Shown piece by piece: positions 25,483 to 34,950 of a DNA stretch of 64,000 bases. Below the pieces are notes generated by a model, which was not told the origin of the DNA, made no database searches, and saw only the letters and a list, made by a program, of their open reading frames with translations. Position numbers and translations under genes: made by a program. The stretch is from Elusimicrobiaceae bacterium (lineage in GTDB: Bacteria > Elusimicrobiota > Elusimicrobia > Elusimicrobiales > Elusimicrobiaceae), in assembly GCA_017475405.1 (NCBI GenBank), contig JAFVFN010000015.1, forward strand, positions 1-64,000, given 5' to 3'. Position 1 is the stretch's first letter; every line of letters begins with the position of its first letter.

Positions 25483-28400
25483 TTGCTTTTTATGAAAGCA
25501 TTGCGGATTTTTCTTGCCTATATTATATTTTTTAACGTCTTTTTCGCCCCAATTGCCGGGGCGCAAACCCTGCCGTATAGTCTGGTAGACAAAAACCAAT
25601 ATGATATTTTTGAAGAAGAACAAGCCGCCCAACGCGAAAAAGAACTGACTCTGGAAGAACCGCCGGACGATGCCGAGCTGCTCAAATACTCCAACGAGTT
25701 TTGGCGCCAGGCTGTTACCTCGGTAGAGGGAGCATACAGTCTGGATAAGGAGCCGGAACCCATTCCCGATTTAACGCTGCTTAATCCTACGCTTTCGTTG
25801 CCGCTTTACGGTACCAGTATTGCCTTAACGGGACGTTATATACTGGGCGTTAATATGACGGGTAAAAAGTATAAGTCCGACCCAAACAGCACGATTGAAA
25901 ACCGCAATGACCGCTCGGTACAAATGGACCAGCAGCTGCAGCTTAAAATGCAGGGTAAAATCTTGGATCGCGTATTTGTGGATATTGACTATGACGACCA
26001 GCGCGAAGAAGATAAGACGATTTCCGTAGCGTACCGCGGTAAGCCCGGTGAGTTTGTGCAGCTGGCGGAGTTTGGTGATATCAATTTGGCCTTGCCGCAA
26101 ACGGAATTTATTGCCTATGAAAAACAGCTGTTTGGTGCCAAGATGCATATGCAGCATAAAAACGCCAATTTGTATTTGATCGGTTCGCAGACCAAGGGTT
26201 CAAGTAAACAAAAACGTTTCGTGGGAAGCAGTGTTTCGGAAATCGTATCGCTTGATGACAAAAACTATGTGCGTCGTACCTATTATGATTTAACTTTTGG
26301 CGGTAATGTCAAACCGCTAAAAAAAGATGACGGTACGGAAGTACCGGTAGTCAGCGGAGCGGCTTACAATGACTGGCGCAGTGCGATGGGAAGTATCTCA
26401 GCGGGAACTGAAGAAATCTATTTGGATAATAACGCTACTTCGTATACCTATGTGCCGGTAGATAAAACAGCAGAAGATGTGTTGGGCGGTGGCAGCTATC
26501 AGGCCAAGTGGGAATTGTTAACGCGCGGGATTGACTACACGATTGACTATGCACGCGGGATCATTACGTTTAAGCGTGCCATCAAGGCTGATGCGGCCAT
26601 TGCCGTAGATTACTTGGATACGCGCGGGAACCGATTAAGTGAAACACTCGGTACATCCGGCACCGTTAAATTTATTAAAACACCTAACGATCGCTCCGTG
26701 GTAACTAGCGCCGATGAGACGGCCAATAAAATGGAGCTTAAAACCTACTATAATATCGGCGCCCAAAAGATTACACCGGATAACGGAAGAGGCAACTTTA
26801 TTTTGCAGTTGCAGGATGCCAACGGTCAGCAGATTTCGAACTCCTATTTTACATATCCCACGTATATTGATATTGATTTTAACACCGGTATTTTTAATTT
26901 GGATTACCGGTTAAACGATTCGGGGTTGTATGATACGACGCCGATTTCGTCGCGTAACTTGAAATTTAAAATCCAGTACGAAAGTACCGTAAAAACCTAT
27001 TTTGTGGAAGCCGGCATGGTGGTCCAGTCCGAAACGGTCAAATTAAACGGTCGTACGCTTACGCGCAATAATGATTATTATATTGATTATACGTCCGGGT
27101 TTATTACTTTTTATAAGGGTGACCAAATTACCGAAAGTTCCGTGATTGATATTACCTATGATACCACAGGCGGTGACAATGCCAATAATTCAGTAATCGG
27201 TGGACGATTAGATTATAAACTCTTTGACAAGATTACCATGGGTGCTACTGTTATTAACGAGGGGGGAGAGAAACCCAGTACGGTGCCGCAAGTAGGTGCT
27301 TATTCCAAAAATTTATTAGTTTACGGTGCAGACATCAACGGGAAAGATATTAAACTCGCCGATCCGTTATCGGTAGATTTTAGTGTGGAAGCCGCGCGTA
27401 GCATCAAAAAACAAAATTTATTCGGCTATGCCATGATCGATAATATGGATGATGCCAGTGCGCAGGTGGCCGGTTCTACTATTTTCAGAGAGTGGATTTT
27501 TGCAGCCAACCCGACAGCTTCCAAACGGGCCACTTTCTTAAACACTTTGCACTGGGACTCACAGGATTTGCCCTCCCTGCAGATTAATCCCAATGCCATT
27601 GCCAATTATAATGATAAGCAACAGGTACTTGTGCTGAACTATGACTTCACCCAGGCCATGGAATATAGTGCTGTTTCCGGGACTGATTTAGATGAAGTTT
27701 CTATTGTGTATCCTCTCAGTCAGGTTGGGGTGGATTTGTCAGACAAAACCTCTTTTGAAATTACGTATTTGGGAGAAGAGGGTGGTCCGGAAATTGAAAT
27801 TAACTACGGGGATATTGATGAACGTTCCGACAGCAGTGACGGGATGAACACGCAGTGCGGAACCAATGTGCCCAAAACGGAAGATGTATATTGCCGCAAC
27901 AGTCTGGCCCCCAACGAAGATATTGGTTGGTTGTTTCGCAACCCGGATGGCAGTGAAGAGCGTTACAATCCGTTTGTTCATAACGTCTATAACTATGAAA
28001 CCCAACCAAACGGACGTATTGATACGCAGGATCTAAACGGCAACGGACGTTATGATAATGTGTCCAGTGAGAATATTGCCGGTAAGTTTACCGTACGAGC
28101 GAGTGAAGCTGTTTGGAAAACACATTCACAGGCGCTGCAGATTACCAATAAATCGGATTGGACTGCCGTTCACCATTTACGTATTACGTTACGCAAAGGA
28201 ACCAAGACACGAGGGCAAATCAAGATTGCCAACATATCCTTATCCGGTACGGCCTGGAACCCGGCCAACCAACAAAATACTTCGGCGTTTGCCGTGTCCG
28301 GTATTAATAACGTAGATAACTCCAACTACGAACCGATTTTTAATGATCGTCGCAGTGACGGGCTGCGGGTATTTAATTATTTGTATGGTTCACTGGATAA

Positions 28401-30819
28401 CTACCGGGAATCCAATAACAGTGCCAATGCCTTGGACCAGTCCCTGCGTATTAAGTTTAATACGGCTTCTGCGTGTACGGATGATTCTTGTTATGCAAAC
28501 CGTAACTTCTCCACGATGGATTTTAGCCAGCATAAAGAGTTCCGGTTCCTGCTGCACGGGGCCGTTACACAGGACAGCAATTCTCCTCTTAACCAGGACG
28601 GTACGGAGTTTTACCTCAAAGTGGGAACGGAACAAAATTACGATAAGATTATTGTGCCCACTAACTTCCAGGGATGGAGACTGATTTCTGTTAAGATGGT
28701 AGATACCAACGGGGACGGGATTGCCGATACGTTTACCAATGTGTCGGATGCCTCGTATAATGTACGGGTAGAGTCTACCCGTGCCGTAAACGGACTGGTA
28801 AATTTTCGGGAAGTAAGTTTGATTTTGGCCGGTGTCCAACAACAAAGCGGTACCTCGGGTAGTACTGGTGAGGTGTGGCTTAACGTTCTTCACCTGGCAG
28901 AGGCTATTACGTTAACGGGCGACGCGTATAAGGGAGATGTAACCATTCGGTTGGACGAATGGGGAAGTGCCGGGGCGAAGTATGTACACAAGGACAGTAA
29001 TTTTGAAACTCCGCTGGCTGTATCCAAGCAACAGGAAACCACGCAGGAAGAATACTTTGTCAAAATGACGCGCATCAAAGAGTTCCCGATGCAGGCCAAC
29101 TTGACGCGTTCTACGGTCACCACACCGGTCATCAGTGACAGTACCAATTACAACACGGTCAGCATGTTAGATAAAGGGCGCGTGCAAAAAGAAACGGCTG
29201 TAGTGCGCGGGGACTTTATTAAGGAAAAATATCCCAATATCGGTTTGGAATACACGCAGGACAGTACCGAATATGACGTCATGAAACGTAAAGACGATAC
29301 GCACACTTACGGGGCCACCTTGTCACACACGACCGGTGCTTTTAAAAATATTCAGGCCGGATACCACTATACAACAGCTTCTATTGACTATGCGCGCGAG
29401 CGGCATTCGGATACTTACTATAATACTGATGAAAATACTCAAAAAGTCAATGCCAAGGTAACCTATCAACCGACCAATAATTTTAACTTTACACCTACGT
29501 ATAGTTTGAGTAAGAGTAAAGAAGATCGTACGCAGTATAAGACGTCCGGAGATGATGCTATACATTACCCCAAGGCCATGAACCAAAATACCGGTTTTAA
29601 CAGTACCTGGAAGATTAACAAATGGCTGGCTCCGTCCGTGAGCTACAATATTACCACGCAAGAAAACAATAACTTAAGTGTTAAAACCAGCAACTTGGAT
29701 CGTAATACTAAATTTAATATCGGCACCGTAAAAACTGTAAACCGTAATTCGGATGGCGGTGTAACACTTACCCTAAGTGGCAGTGAAATCATCCCCCAAA
29801 GCAAGTTGTTTAATACTCTGGTCGTTTCATCCAGCTATCGTTTGCAGGACGCCGATGCGTGGGATGATGTGGACAGCGGATTTGACTCCCGAAAAGAACT
29901 GTGGATCCGCGGGTCACTGAAAGATGTGGGGCGGTTCGGGTACCGGCGCAGTATGACGCTTCGTGATACGTTTGTATCGACCCAGCGTTGGAGTCCGCTC
30001 TCCAAGTATAAGCTCACGGGTGCCATGGCGCCGTGGCAGACATTGACGATTATTAATAACTTCTCCAAGACGATCCAAAACAACGAGCAGACTGGAACTG
30101 AGTATGACTCAACCAGTCTGACATTACCGGATGTCACAGTATCTATTTCCGATTTGGAGAAATTTTTCTATGCGAGCAAATGGCTCAGTGCCACCAATTT
30201 AAAATTGCGCTACAGTTTAGTCAAACAGAAAAATATCGGTACCGATGAGCAAAATAATAAACAATACGGTGGAGACTTGCGCTTTATGTTATTCCACTTT
30301 TTTGATACAGTGTTAAACTACACCCGCCATGAAACCGACACTTGGGATATTCGCGGCAACTACAGTTCCCAGCGTACTTTGGATGATGATGTGTCCGCAC
30401 AGACTTCTTTCTATATCGGTGCCATGCGTATTACACCCAAGGTGCTGTATAACTCGCATGATAAATGGTTGGTGCGCGGGATGATTAGCGAGAGCTACAC
30501 GCAGTGGATTCCCAGTCTGAACTTGCGTTGGGACTTTAACCTGCCACACGGGCTCAAACTGCCGTTTATCAACCGTATTTACCGCACGACCAACCGTGTC
30601 ATTTGGAACACTACCTTTACTTATACGGATAAAAAATCCCCTGTAGAGGTAAAGGATAACTATCATTTATTTGATGCCACCTCTTCACTGGACTATGAAA
30701 TGTCTCAAAACTTACGCTTAACGTTAAGCGGCGGTATAACCGTCATGGACCACGCTTACGTGGAGAGTGAGGATTATACCGCCTATCATGTAGCTGCCAA
30801 TGTAACGGTGCAATTTTAA
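25483..30819 (+). CDS. Giant SprA-like outer-membrane/cell-surface protein
   Basis: 1778 aa with a signal peptide ending near APIAGAQ. Residues about 110-260 (LKMQGKILDRVFVDIDYDDQ, EFGDINLALPQTEF, GAKMHMQHKNANLYLIGSQT) resemble the core of SprA, the type 9 secretion translocon barrel. The rest is beta-rich, with repeated ITYDTTG-like edges, Ca-type Asp/Asn loops (TNGDGIADTF, NGNGRYDN) and a C-terminal barrel ending VAANVTVQF. Shorter than Bacteroidota SprA (about 2300-2500 aa). Start is TTG at 25483 behind GAGGG, or ATG at 25492. No other type 9 genes are in the window. Confidence 0.75.
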   Translation: MLFMKALRIFLAYIIFFNVFFAPIAGAQTLPYSLVDKNQYDIFEEEQAAQREKELTLEEPPDDAELLKYSNEFWRQAVTSVEGAYSLDKEPEPIPDLTLLNPTLSLPLYGTSIALTGRYILGVNMTGKKYKSDPNSTIENRNDRSVQMDQQLQLKMQGKILDRVFVDIDYDDQREEDKTISVAYRGKPGEFVQLAEFGDINLALPQTEFIAYEKQLFGAKMHMQHKNANLYLIGSQTKGSSKQKRFVGSSVSEIVSLDDKNYVRRTYYDLTFGGNVKPLKKDDGTEVPVVSGAAYNDWRSAMGSISAGTEEIYLDNNATSYTYVPVDKTAEDVLGGGSYQAKWELLTRGIDYTIDYARGIITFKRAIKADAAIAVDYLDTRGNRLSETLGTSGTVKFIKTPNDRSVVTSADETANKMELKTYYNIGAQKITPDNGRGNFILQLQDANGQQISNSYFTYPTYIDIDFNTGIFNLDYRLNDSGLYDTTPISSRNLKFKIQYESTVKTYFVEAGMVVQSETVKLNGRTLTRNNDYYIDYTSGFITFYKGDQITESSVIDITYDTTGGDNANNSVIGGRLDYKLFDKITMGATVINEGGEKPSTVPQVGAYSKNLLVYGADINGKDIKLADPLSVDFSVEAARSIKKQNLFGYAMIDNMDDASAQVAGSTIFREWIFAANPTASKRATFLNTLHWDSQDLPSLQINPNAIANYNDKQQVLVLNYDFTQAMEYSAVSGTDLDEVSIVYPLSQVGVDLSDKTSFEITYLGEEGGPEIEINYGDIDERSDSSDGMNTQCGTNVPKTEDVYCRNSLAPNEDIGWLFRNPDGSEERYNPFVHNVYNYETQPNGRIDTQDLNGNGRYDNVSSENIAGKFTVRASEAVWKTHSQALQITNKSDWTAVHHLRITLRKGTKTRGQIKIANISLSGTAWNPANQQNTSAFAVSGINNVDNSNYEPIFNDRRSDGLRVFNYLYGSLDNYRESNNSANALDQSLRIKFNTASACTDDSCYANRNFSTMDFSQHKEFRFLLHGAVTQDSNSPLNQDGTEFYLKVGTEQNYDKIIVPTNFQGWRLISVKMVDTNGDGIADTFTNVSDASYNVRVESTRAVNGLVNFREVSLILAGVQQQSGTSGSTGEVWLNVLHLAEAITLTGDAYKGDVTIRLDEWGSAGAKYVHKDSNFETPLAVSKQQETTQEEYFVKMTRIKEFPMQANLTRSTVTTPVISDSTNYNTVSMLDKGRVQKETAVVRGDFIKEKYPNIGLEYTQDSTEYDVMKRKDDTHTYGATLSHTTGAFKNIQAGYHYTTASIDYARERHSDTYYNTDENTQKVNAKVTYQPTNNFNFTPTYSLSKSKEDRTQYKTSGDDAIHYPKAMNQNTGFNSTWKINKWLAPSVSYNITTQENNNLSVKTSNLDRNTKFNIGTVKTVNRNSDGGVTLTLSGSEIIPQSKLFNTLVVSSSYRLQDADAWDDVDSGFDSRKELWIRGSLKDVGRFGYRRSMTLRDTFVSTQRWSPLSKYKLTGAMAPWQTLTIINNFSKTIQNNEQTGTEYDSTSLTLPDVTVSISDLEKFFYASKWLSATNLKLRYSLVKQKNIGTDEQNNKQYGGDLRFMLFHFFDTVLNYTRHETDTWDIRGNYSSQRTLDDDVSAQTSFYIGAMRITPKVLYNSHDKWLVRGMISESYTQWIPSLNLRWDFNLPHGLKLPFINRIYRTTNRVIWNTTFTYTDKKSPVEVKDNYHLFDATSSLDYEMSQNLRLTLSGGITVMDHAYVESEDYTAYHVAANVTVQF

Positions 30820-30856
30820 AAAATTTCTGTTTGATACGAGAGGAATGCTTATTTAA

Positions 30857-31354
30857 TTAATCAAAGGCATATATCCTGCTAGTTCCCGAAATAGGAGTTG
30901 TTTGCCCTGTTAGAAATTTACACCATTCCACACCTTCCGGAAGATCTGTCTCATTACTGCCACATATAAACCTTTTATCGGATATTCGGTAACCAATATA
31001 ATATCCCTTACCTATCCTGCGGCATAGAGCAGAATATTTCCAGAGTTTTGCATCATTACGTGCCCGGCATGAAAACCAGGGAGTTATTATGCTATCGATA
31101 TTGGAGGTCGTGTCTATGCGCCCGGGTATATCTATATCCAAATCTTCCAAAGATTCGGCATAATCTCCGTTGGCTAAACGGTAGGTTTCGTTTGCATTGG
31201 CAATTGCCCGTGCTAATACGATCCCTTCGGTCGCGCGTGATTTTTCTACCGCTTTTTGGTATTGCGGCAAGGCAACAGCCGCCAAGATCCCTATAATTAG
31301 TATCACTACTAACAACTCAATCAGGGTAAACCCTGCCTGATAATTTATCTTCAT
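30857..31354 (-). CDS. Type IV pilin-like protein 6
   Basis: 165-aa prepilin, leader MKINYQAG, then [20 protein letters not shown] with Gly at -1. TYRLANGDYAESLEDLDIDIPG matches the common segment. Three Cys in the variable part, ending SGTSRIYAFD. AAGGAGAACAT before the ATG. It converges on the SprA-like gene (37 nt apart) and lies behind leader L4. Confidence 0.88.
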   Translation of the reverse strand: MKINYQAGFTLIELLVVILIIGILAAVALPQYQKAVEKSRATEGIVLARAIANANETYRLANGDYAESLEDLDIDIPGRIDTTSNIDSIITPWFSCRARNDAKLWKYSALCRRIGKGYYIGYRISDKRFICGSNETDLPEGVEWCKFLTGQTTPISGTSRIYAFD

Positions 31355-31601
31355 TTATGTTCTCCTTATTAGCTTTGTCAGCAGGGTAGCCTAAAAAACG
31401 GCCGCCATACTGAACTAATAAGAGGTAATTCAATATAACAGCCGTAGCCTACCATCCGCTAGGGAGGTAAACATTCGGTACATACAAGGCTGCAGACCCG
31501 TATGCACCTAAACGACTATTTTTGACCTCTTATTGGTTTGTTTGAAACCACCCGTGTTCTTCACACGGCTCAAAAATAGATTAAATTGTGGATTTCACTA
31601 C
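31355..31601 (-). ncRNA. Structured pilin leader RNA, copy L4
   Basis: Extended -10 TGT-TACAAT (31608-31613). This copy has a compensated P1: CUAUUUUUGA (31570-31579) with UCAAAAAUAG (31516-31525), where the other copies have CUGUUUUUGG. Pseudoknot AAUAAGAGG (31526-31534) with CCUCUUAUU (31417-31425). Hairpins CCGUGU/ACACGG and GGUUU/AAACC inside P1. Stem GGUGCAUAC/GUAUGUACC. Final stem ACGGCUG/(U-G)GCGGCCGU (31437-31445 with 31398-31405), then UUUUUU. The region 31355-31682 is over 300 nt; the rest holds the lpd promoter. Confidence 0.75.
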
Positions 31602-31682
31602 ATCTCTATTGTAACATAATTTCTGCTTACTGTGGCATATTTTAATGCTACAATTAGGTATAGTCAGATTTAAGGAGTTTGT

Positions 31683-33050
31683 ATGAAAAAAGTTATTGTC
31701 ATTGGTGGCGGTCCGGCCGGGTATCCGGCCGCCTTAGAGGCTGCCTCGTTGGGTGCGCAGGTCACTTTAATTGAAAAAAATAAACTGGGTGGGGTGTGTC
31801 TTAATTGCGGATGTATCCCGTCTAAATCACTGTTGGATGCCGCGCATAAATTTGCCAGTCTTCTGGCATTGGGAGCATGGTGCCAGGAGGGTGGAACGGA
31901 ACTGGCCATGCAATTATTTGCCAAACGAGACTGGTCCAAAATCCAGGCGCGCCAACAAAAGGCTACCGCCAAACTGGTGCAGGGGATTAATTTCTTATTA
32001 AAAAAAGCCAATGTGACGGTCATTAGCGGAGCAGCTTCCTTTATTGATGAACATACGGTATCGGTCAAAACCGCAGCCGGCACCGAGTCTTTACAGGCAG
32101 ACGGGATTATTCTGGCAAGCGGTTCGCAGGCGTTTTTCCCGGCCCCGTTTGACGCTATTCAAGATAAGATTTACGATAATTCCACGATTTTTAGTATGTC
32201 CGCCCTGCCGCAAAGCATGGCCATTATCGGCGGGGGAGTCATTGGTTGCGAGATGGCCGATTTTTTAAGTGCACTTGGGGTAACCGTGCACGTCATTGAA
32301 ATGCAACCGCGTATTTTACCGCTGGAAGACGAAACCGCTGCCCGTACGCTTAGCCAGGCACTGACCAAACGCGGTATTATTTTCCATACGGGGGTTTCGG
32401 CCACGCAGGTGACCGAAAAAAACAACGGTTGGACGCTTACTCTTTCTGATGGGACAACTGTACAGACCGAAAAAATCTTGGCCGCGATCGGACGCTCGGT
32501 AGACTTGACGTCACTGCATATGGAAAATATCGGTGTGGAATGGACCCGCAAAGGAGTGCAGGTAAACCCGCAAACCCTGCAGCTTAAAAATGACATCTAT
32601 GCGGTGGGGGATGTAAACGGATTGTGTCAACTGGCTCACGCGGCTACGCGTCAGGGGGAAGTGGCGGCACGCAACTTATGCGGACAGTCCGCTGTATACC
32701 ACAACGAGTCCGTACCGCGTGCTATTTACACGAGTCCGCAAATCGCTGCTGTGGGACTTTCCCGCGTGCAGGCTGATTCTAAAGGGATTCCCGTAAAAGT
32801 GCATAAATCGTTTTTACTGGCCAACGGACGCGCCGTAGCACAAGACCAAACTGAAGGCTATTTTGAACTTATTGCCCATGCAGAAACAGGCGAACTGCTG
32901 GGCGGGGTTTTAGTGGGAGCCAATGCCGCGGAACTCATTCACGTGGTAAGCGTTGCGTTGCAGGCACACCTGACACTCACGCAGTTTAAAGAGGTTATTT
33001 TTGCCCATCCTACGCTGGCCGAATCTTTGGCCGAGGCGGCTCGTAAATGA
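31683..33050 (+). CDS. lpd: Dihydrolipoamide dehydrogenase
   Basis: 455-aa FAD flavoprotein (E3) that reoxidises lipoamide of 2-oxoacid dehydrogenase complexes with NAD. FAD site VIGGGPAGYPAA at the N-terminus, redox disulfide GGVCLNCGCIPSK (about 38-50), NAD site IIGGGVIGCEMADF (about 180), AVGDVN near 300 and the catalytic His in FAHPTLAES near the C-terminus. AAGGAG before the ATG. Its stop overlaps trmJ (ATGA). Nearby butyrate kinase genes suggest a role in branched-chain oxoacid oxidation; the E1/E2 genes are not here. Confidence 0.93.
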   Translation: MKKVIVIGGGPAGYPAALEAASLGAQVTLIEKNKLGGVCLNCGCIPSKSLLDAAHKFASLLALGAWCQEGGTELAMQLFAKRDWSKIQARQQKATAKLVQGINFLLKKANVTVISGAASFIDEHTVSVKTAAGTESLQADGIILASGSQAFFPAPFDAIQDKIYDNSTIFSMSALPQSMAIIGGGVIGCEMADFLSALGVTVHVIEMQPRILPLEDETAARTLSQALTKRGIIFHTGVSATQVTEKNNGWTLTLSDGTTVQTEKILAAIGRSVDLTSLHMENIGVEWTRKGVQVNPQTLQLKNDIYAVGDVNGLCQLAHAATRQGEVAARNLCGQSAVYHNESVPRAIYTSPQIAAVGLSRVQADSKGIPVKVHKSFLLANGRAVAQDQTEGYFELIAHAETGELLGGVLVGANAAELIHVVSVALQAHLTLTQFKEVIFAHPTLAESLAEAARK

Positions 33051-33760
33051 GTCAGTTGTGTATTGTACTGGTTAGTCCGCGTGATCCTAATAACATTGGG
33101 GCGTGTGCGCGTGCCATGAGTAATTTCGGGCTGTCCGATTTGCGCGTGGTACAACCGTTTGCGCCGGTATGGCGTGAGGCTGTCAGTGCCGTGGGCGCAC
33201 AGGATATTATGCAAAATGCTGCGCAGCTGGGCAGTTTGGATGAGGCTCTTAAGGATTGTACGTTTTCACTGGCGGCGACGGCACTTCGCAACCGAGACGT
33301 AGTCCAGGAAATTATTACCCTGCCGCATTTGAATACGCGTTTGAAGCGGTTGCCCGATCAGAAGATAGCGTTGGTGTTTGGCAACGAAAAAACGGGACTG
33401 TCCAATGAGGATATAGAACGGTGTGACGCCATACTTAATATTCCTACAGTGGCCAAGCAACCGTCCATTAATTTGGCCCAGGCGGTTATTTTAACGTGTT
33501 ATGAGCTTTCCAGGCGCACCGGTTTTACGCCGCTGCGGCCGGTAGAAGCTGTGTCTGATCAACCGACCGATCAGCAAAAAGAGATCTTTTTAGCGCAGGT
33601 AGAGGCGTTGTGCGAGCGGGTAGACTTGCGCAATGATTTGTCTGTTCGGCAGCGAACCGCATTTTTACGTCATGCACTGGCCCGTCACCCGATCTCTACG
33701 GTGCAGTTATTCTTTTTGAAAACGTTACTGGAGCGTATTAATCAGCGTATACCCAAGTAG
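33047..33760 (+). CDS. trmJ: tRNA/rRNA 2'-O-methyltransferase, TrmJ/SpoU family
   Basis: 237 aa. SPOUT methyltransferase, knotted fold. VLVSPRDPNNIGACARAMSN at the N-terminus (motif 1), LVFGNEKTGLSNEDIERCD near 110 (motif 2) and NIPTVAKQPSINLAQAVILT near 130-145 (motif 3). TrmJ methylates position 32 of tRNA anticodon loops. The ATG overlaps the lpd stop. Confidence 0.88.
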   Translation: MSQLCIVLVSPRDPNNIGACARAMSNFGLSDLRVVQPFAPVWREAVSAVGAQDIMQNAAQLGSLDEALKDCTFSLAATALRNRDVVQEIITLPHLNTRLKRLPDQKIALVFGNEKTGLSNEDIERCDAILNIPTVAKQPSINLAQAVILTCYELSRRTGFTPLRPVEAVSDQPTDQQKEIFLAQVEALCERVDLRNDLSVRQRTAFLRHALARHPISTVQLFFLKTLLERINQRIPK

Positions 33761-33809
33761 TCTAGGGGCGTCAGATTTGCTAAAATAATAAAAGAAAGGA
33801 GAAAAGCGT

Positions 33810-34919
33810 ATGGCCTACAATATTTTAGTCATCAATCCGGGTTCTACCTCGGATGATATCGGCTACTACCGCGGCAATAAACCCGTGTTTGAAGTGACCG
33901 TGCGCTATTCAATTACCGATTTGGAACCTTATGAGGGCCAAAATGTAACGGCCCAATTACCCCTTCGCCGTAAGCTTATTTTGGATTATCTGTTAGACCA
34001 TCAAATCCCGCTTAAAGAAATCGACGCTGTTATCGGGCGGGGAGGGTTGCTGCACGCCTTGGAAGGCGGAGTATATGCCGTTAATGAAAAAATGATGAAA
34101 GATTTGACGGTGGGTTCTTATGGCAACCATGCGAGTAATTTGGGAGGCATTTTGGCCAAAGACATCGCCAAGTATGCGGGCTGTCCCAGTTATATTGCCA
34201 ATCCGGTCATTGTAGATGAACTGGAACCGGTTGCACGATTATCGGGTATGCCGGAAAACCCACGAATTTCGATTTTTCATGCTTTAAGCCAAAAACTGGT
34301 GGCCCGTTTGATTGCCGGAAAATCAGGCAAACCGTATGAAAAAATGAATTGTATTGTTTGTCACGCCGGCGGCGGTGTTTCGGTAGGAGCTCATAAACAG
34401 GGTCGTGTCGTGGATGTCACGAACGGCTATGAGGGAGACGGTCCTATGACCCCGCAACGAAGCGGGATTACACCTAATGCGGGACTGGTGCAGATGTGTT
34501 TTTCCGGTAAATATACGGAGCGTGAAATCCGTCTTAAGTTGCGCGGCAAAGGCGGTCTTGTGGCTTATACAGGTACTTCGGATGCCAAGGAATTAGAAGA
34601 ATTTATTACGACCGGAAAAAAACGGCCGGGCAGTTTGATTACCTGTTCACGAGAGGAAGCGAAATTGGCTTTGGAGGCGTTGGTTTACCAATTGGCTAAA
34701 GCTATTGGCGAGATGGCCGTAGTATTAGAGGGGAAAGTAGAATTTATTGCACTTACGGGCGGACTGATGCACAGTAAGTATATCCCGCAAAAGATTAGCC
34801 AGTATACCGGATGGATTGCCCCCGTATATGTATTTCCGGGTAGTGAAGAAAAAGATGCGCTTCGCGATGCGGCCGAACGGGCTTTGGAAAACCCTAAAAT
34901 CGTCAAACAATATAACTGA
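33810..34919 (+). CDS. buk: Butyrate kinase (branched-chain acyl kinase possible)
   Basis: 369 aa of the acetokinase superfamily. VINPGSTSDDIGYY at the N-terminus, GRGGLLHALEGGVYAVN near 75, CHAGGGVSVGAH near 190-205 and TGGLMHSKYIP near 315. It converts butyryl- or branched acyl-phosphate plus ADP to acid plus ATP. AAAGGAGAAAAGCG site. Next to ptb, though in the less common order buk then ptb. Confidence 0.93.
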   Translation: MAYNILVINPGSTSDDIGYYRGNKPVFEVTVRYSITDLEPYEGQNVTAQLPLRRKLILDYLLDHQIPLKEIDAVIGRGGLLHALEGGVYAVNEKMMKDLTVGSYGNHASNLGGILAKDIAKYAGCPSYIANPVIVDELEPVARLSGMPENPRISIFHALSQKLVARLIAGKSGKPYEKMNCIVCHAGGGVSVGAHKQGRVVDVTNGYEGDGPMTPQRSGITPNAGLVQMCFSGKYTEREIRLKLRGKGGLVAYTGTSDAKELEEFITTGKKRPGSLITCSREEAKLALEALVYQLAKAIGEMAVVLEGKVEFIALTGGLMHSKYIPQKISQYTGWIAPVYVFPGSEEKDALRDAAERALENPKIVKQYN

Positions 34920-34950
34920 TTTGAATATATAACATTAAGGAGAAAGTCGT

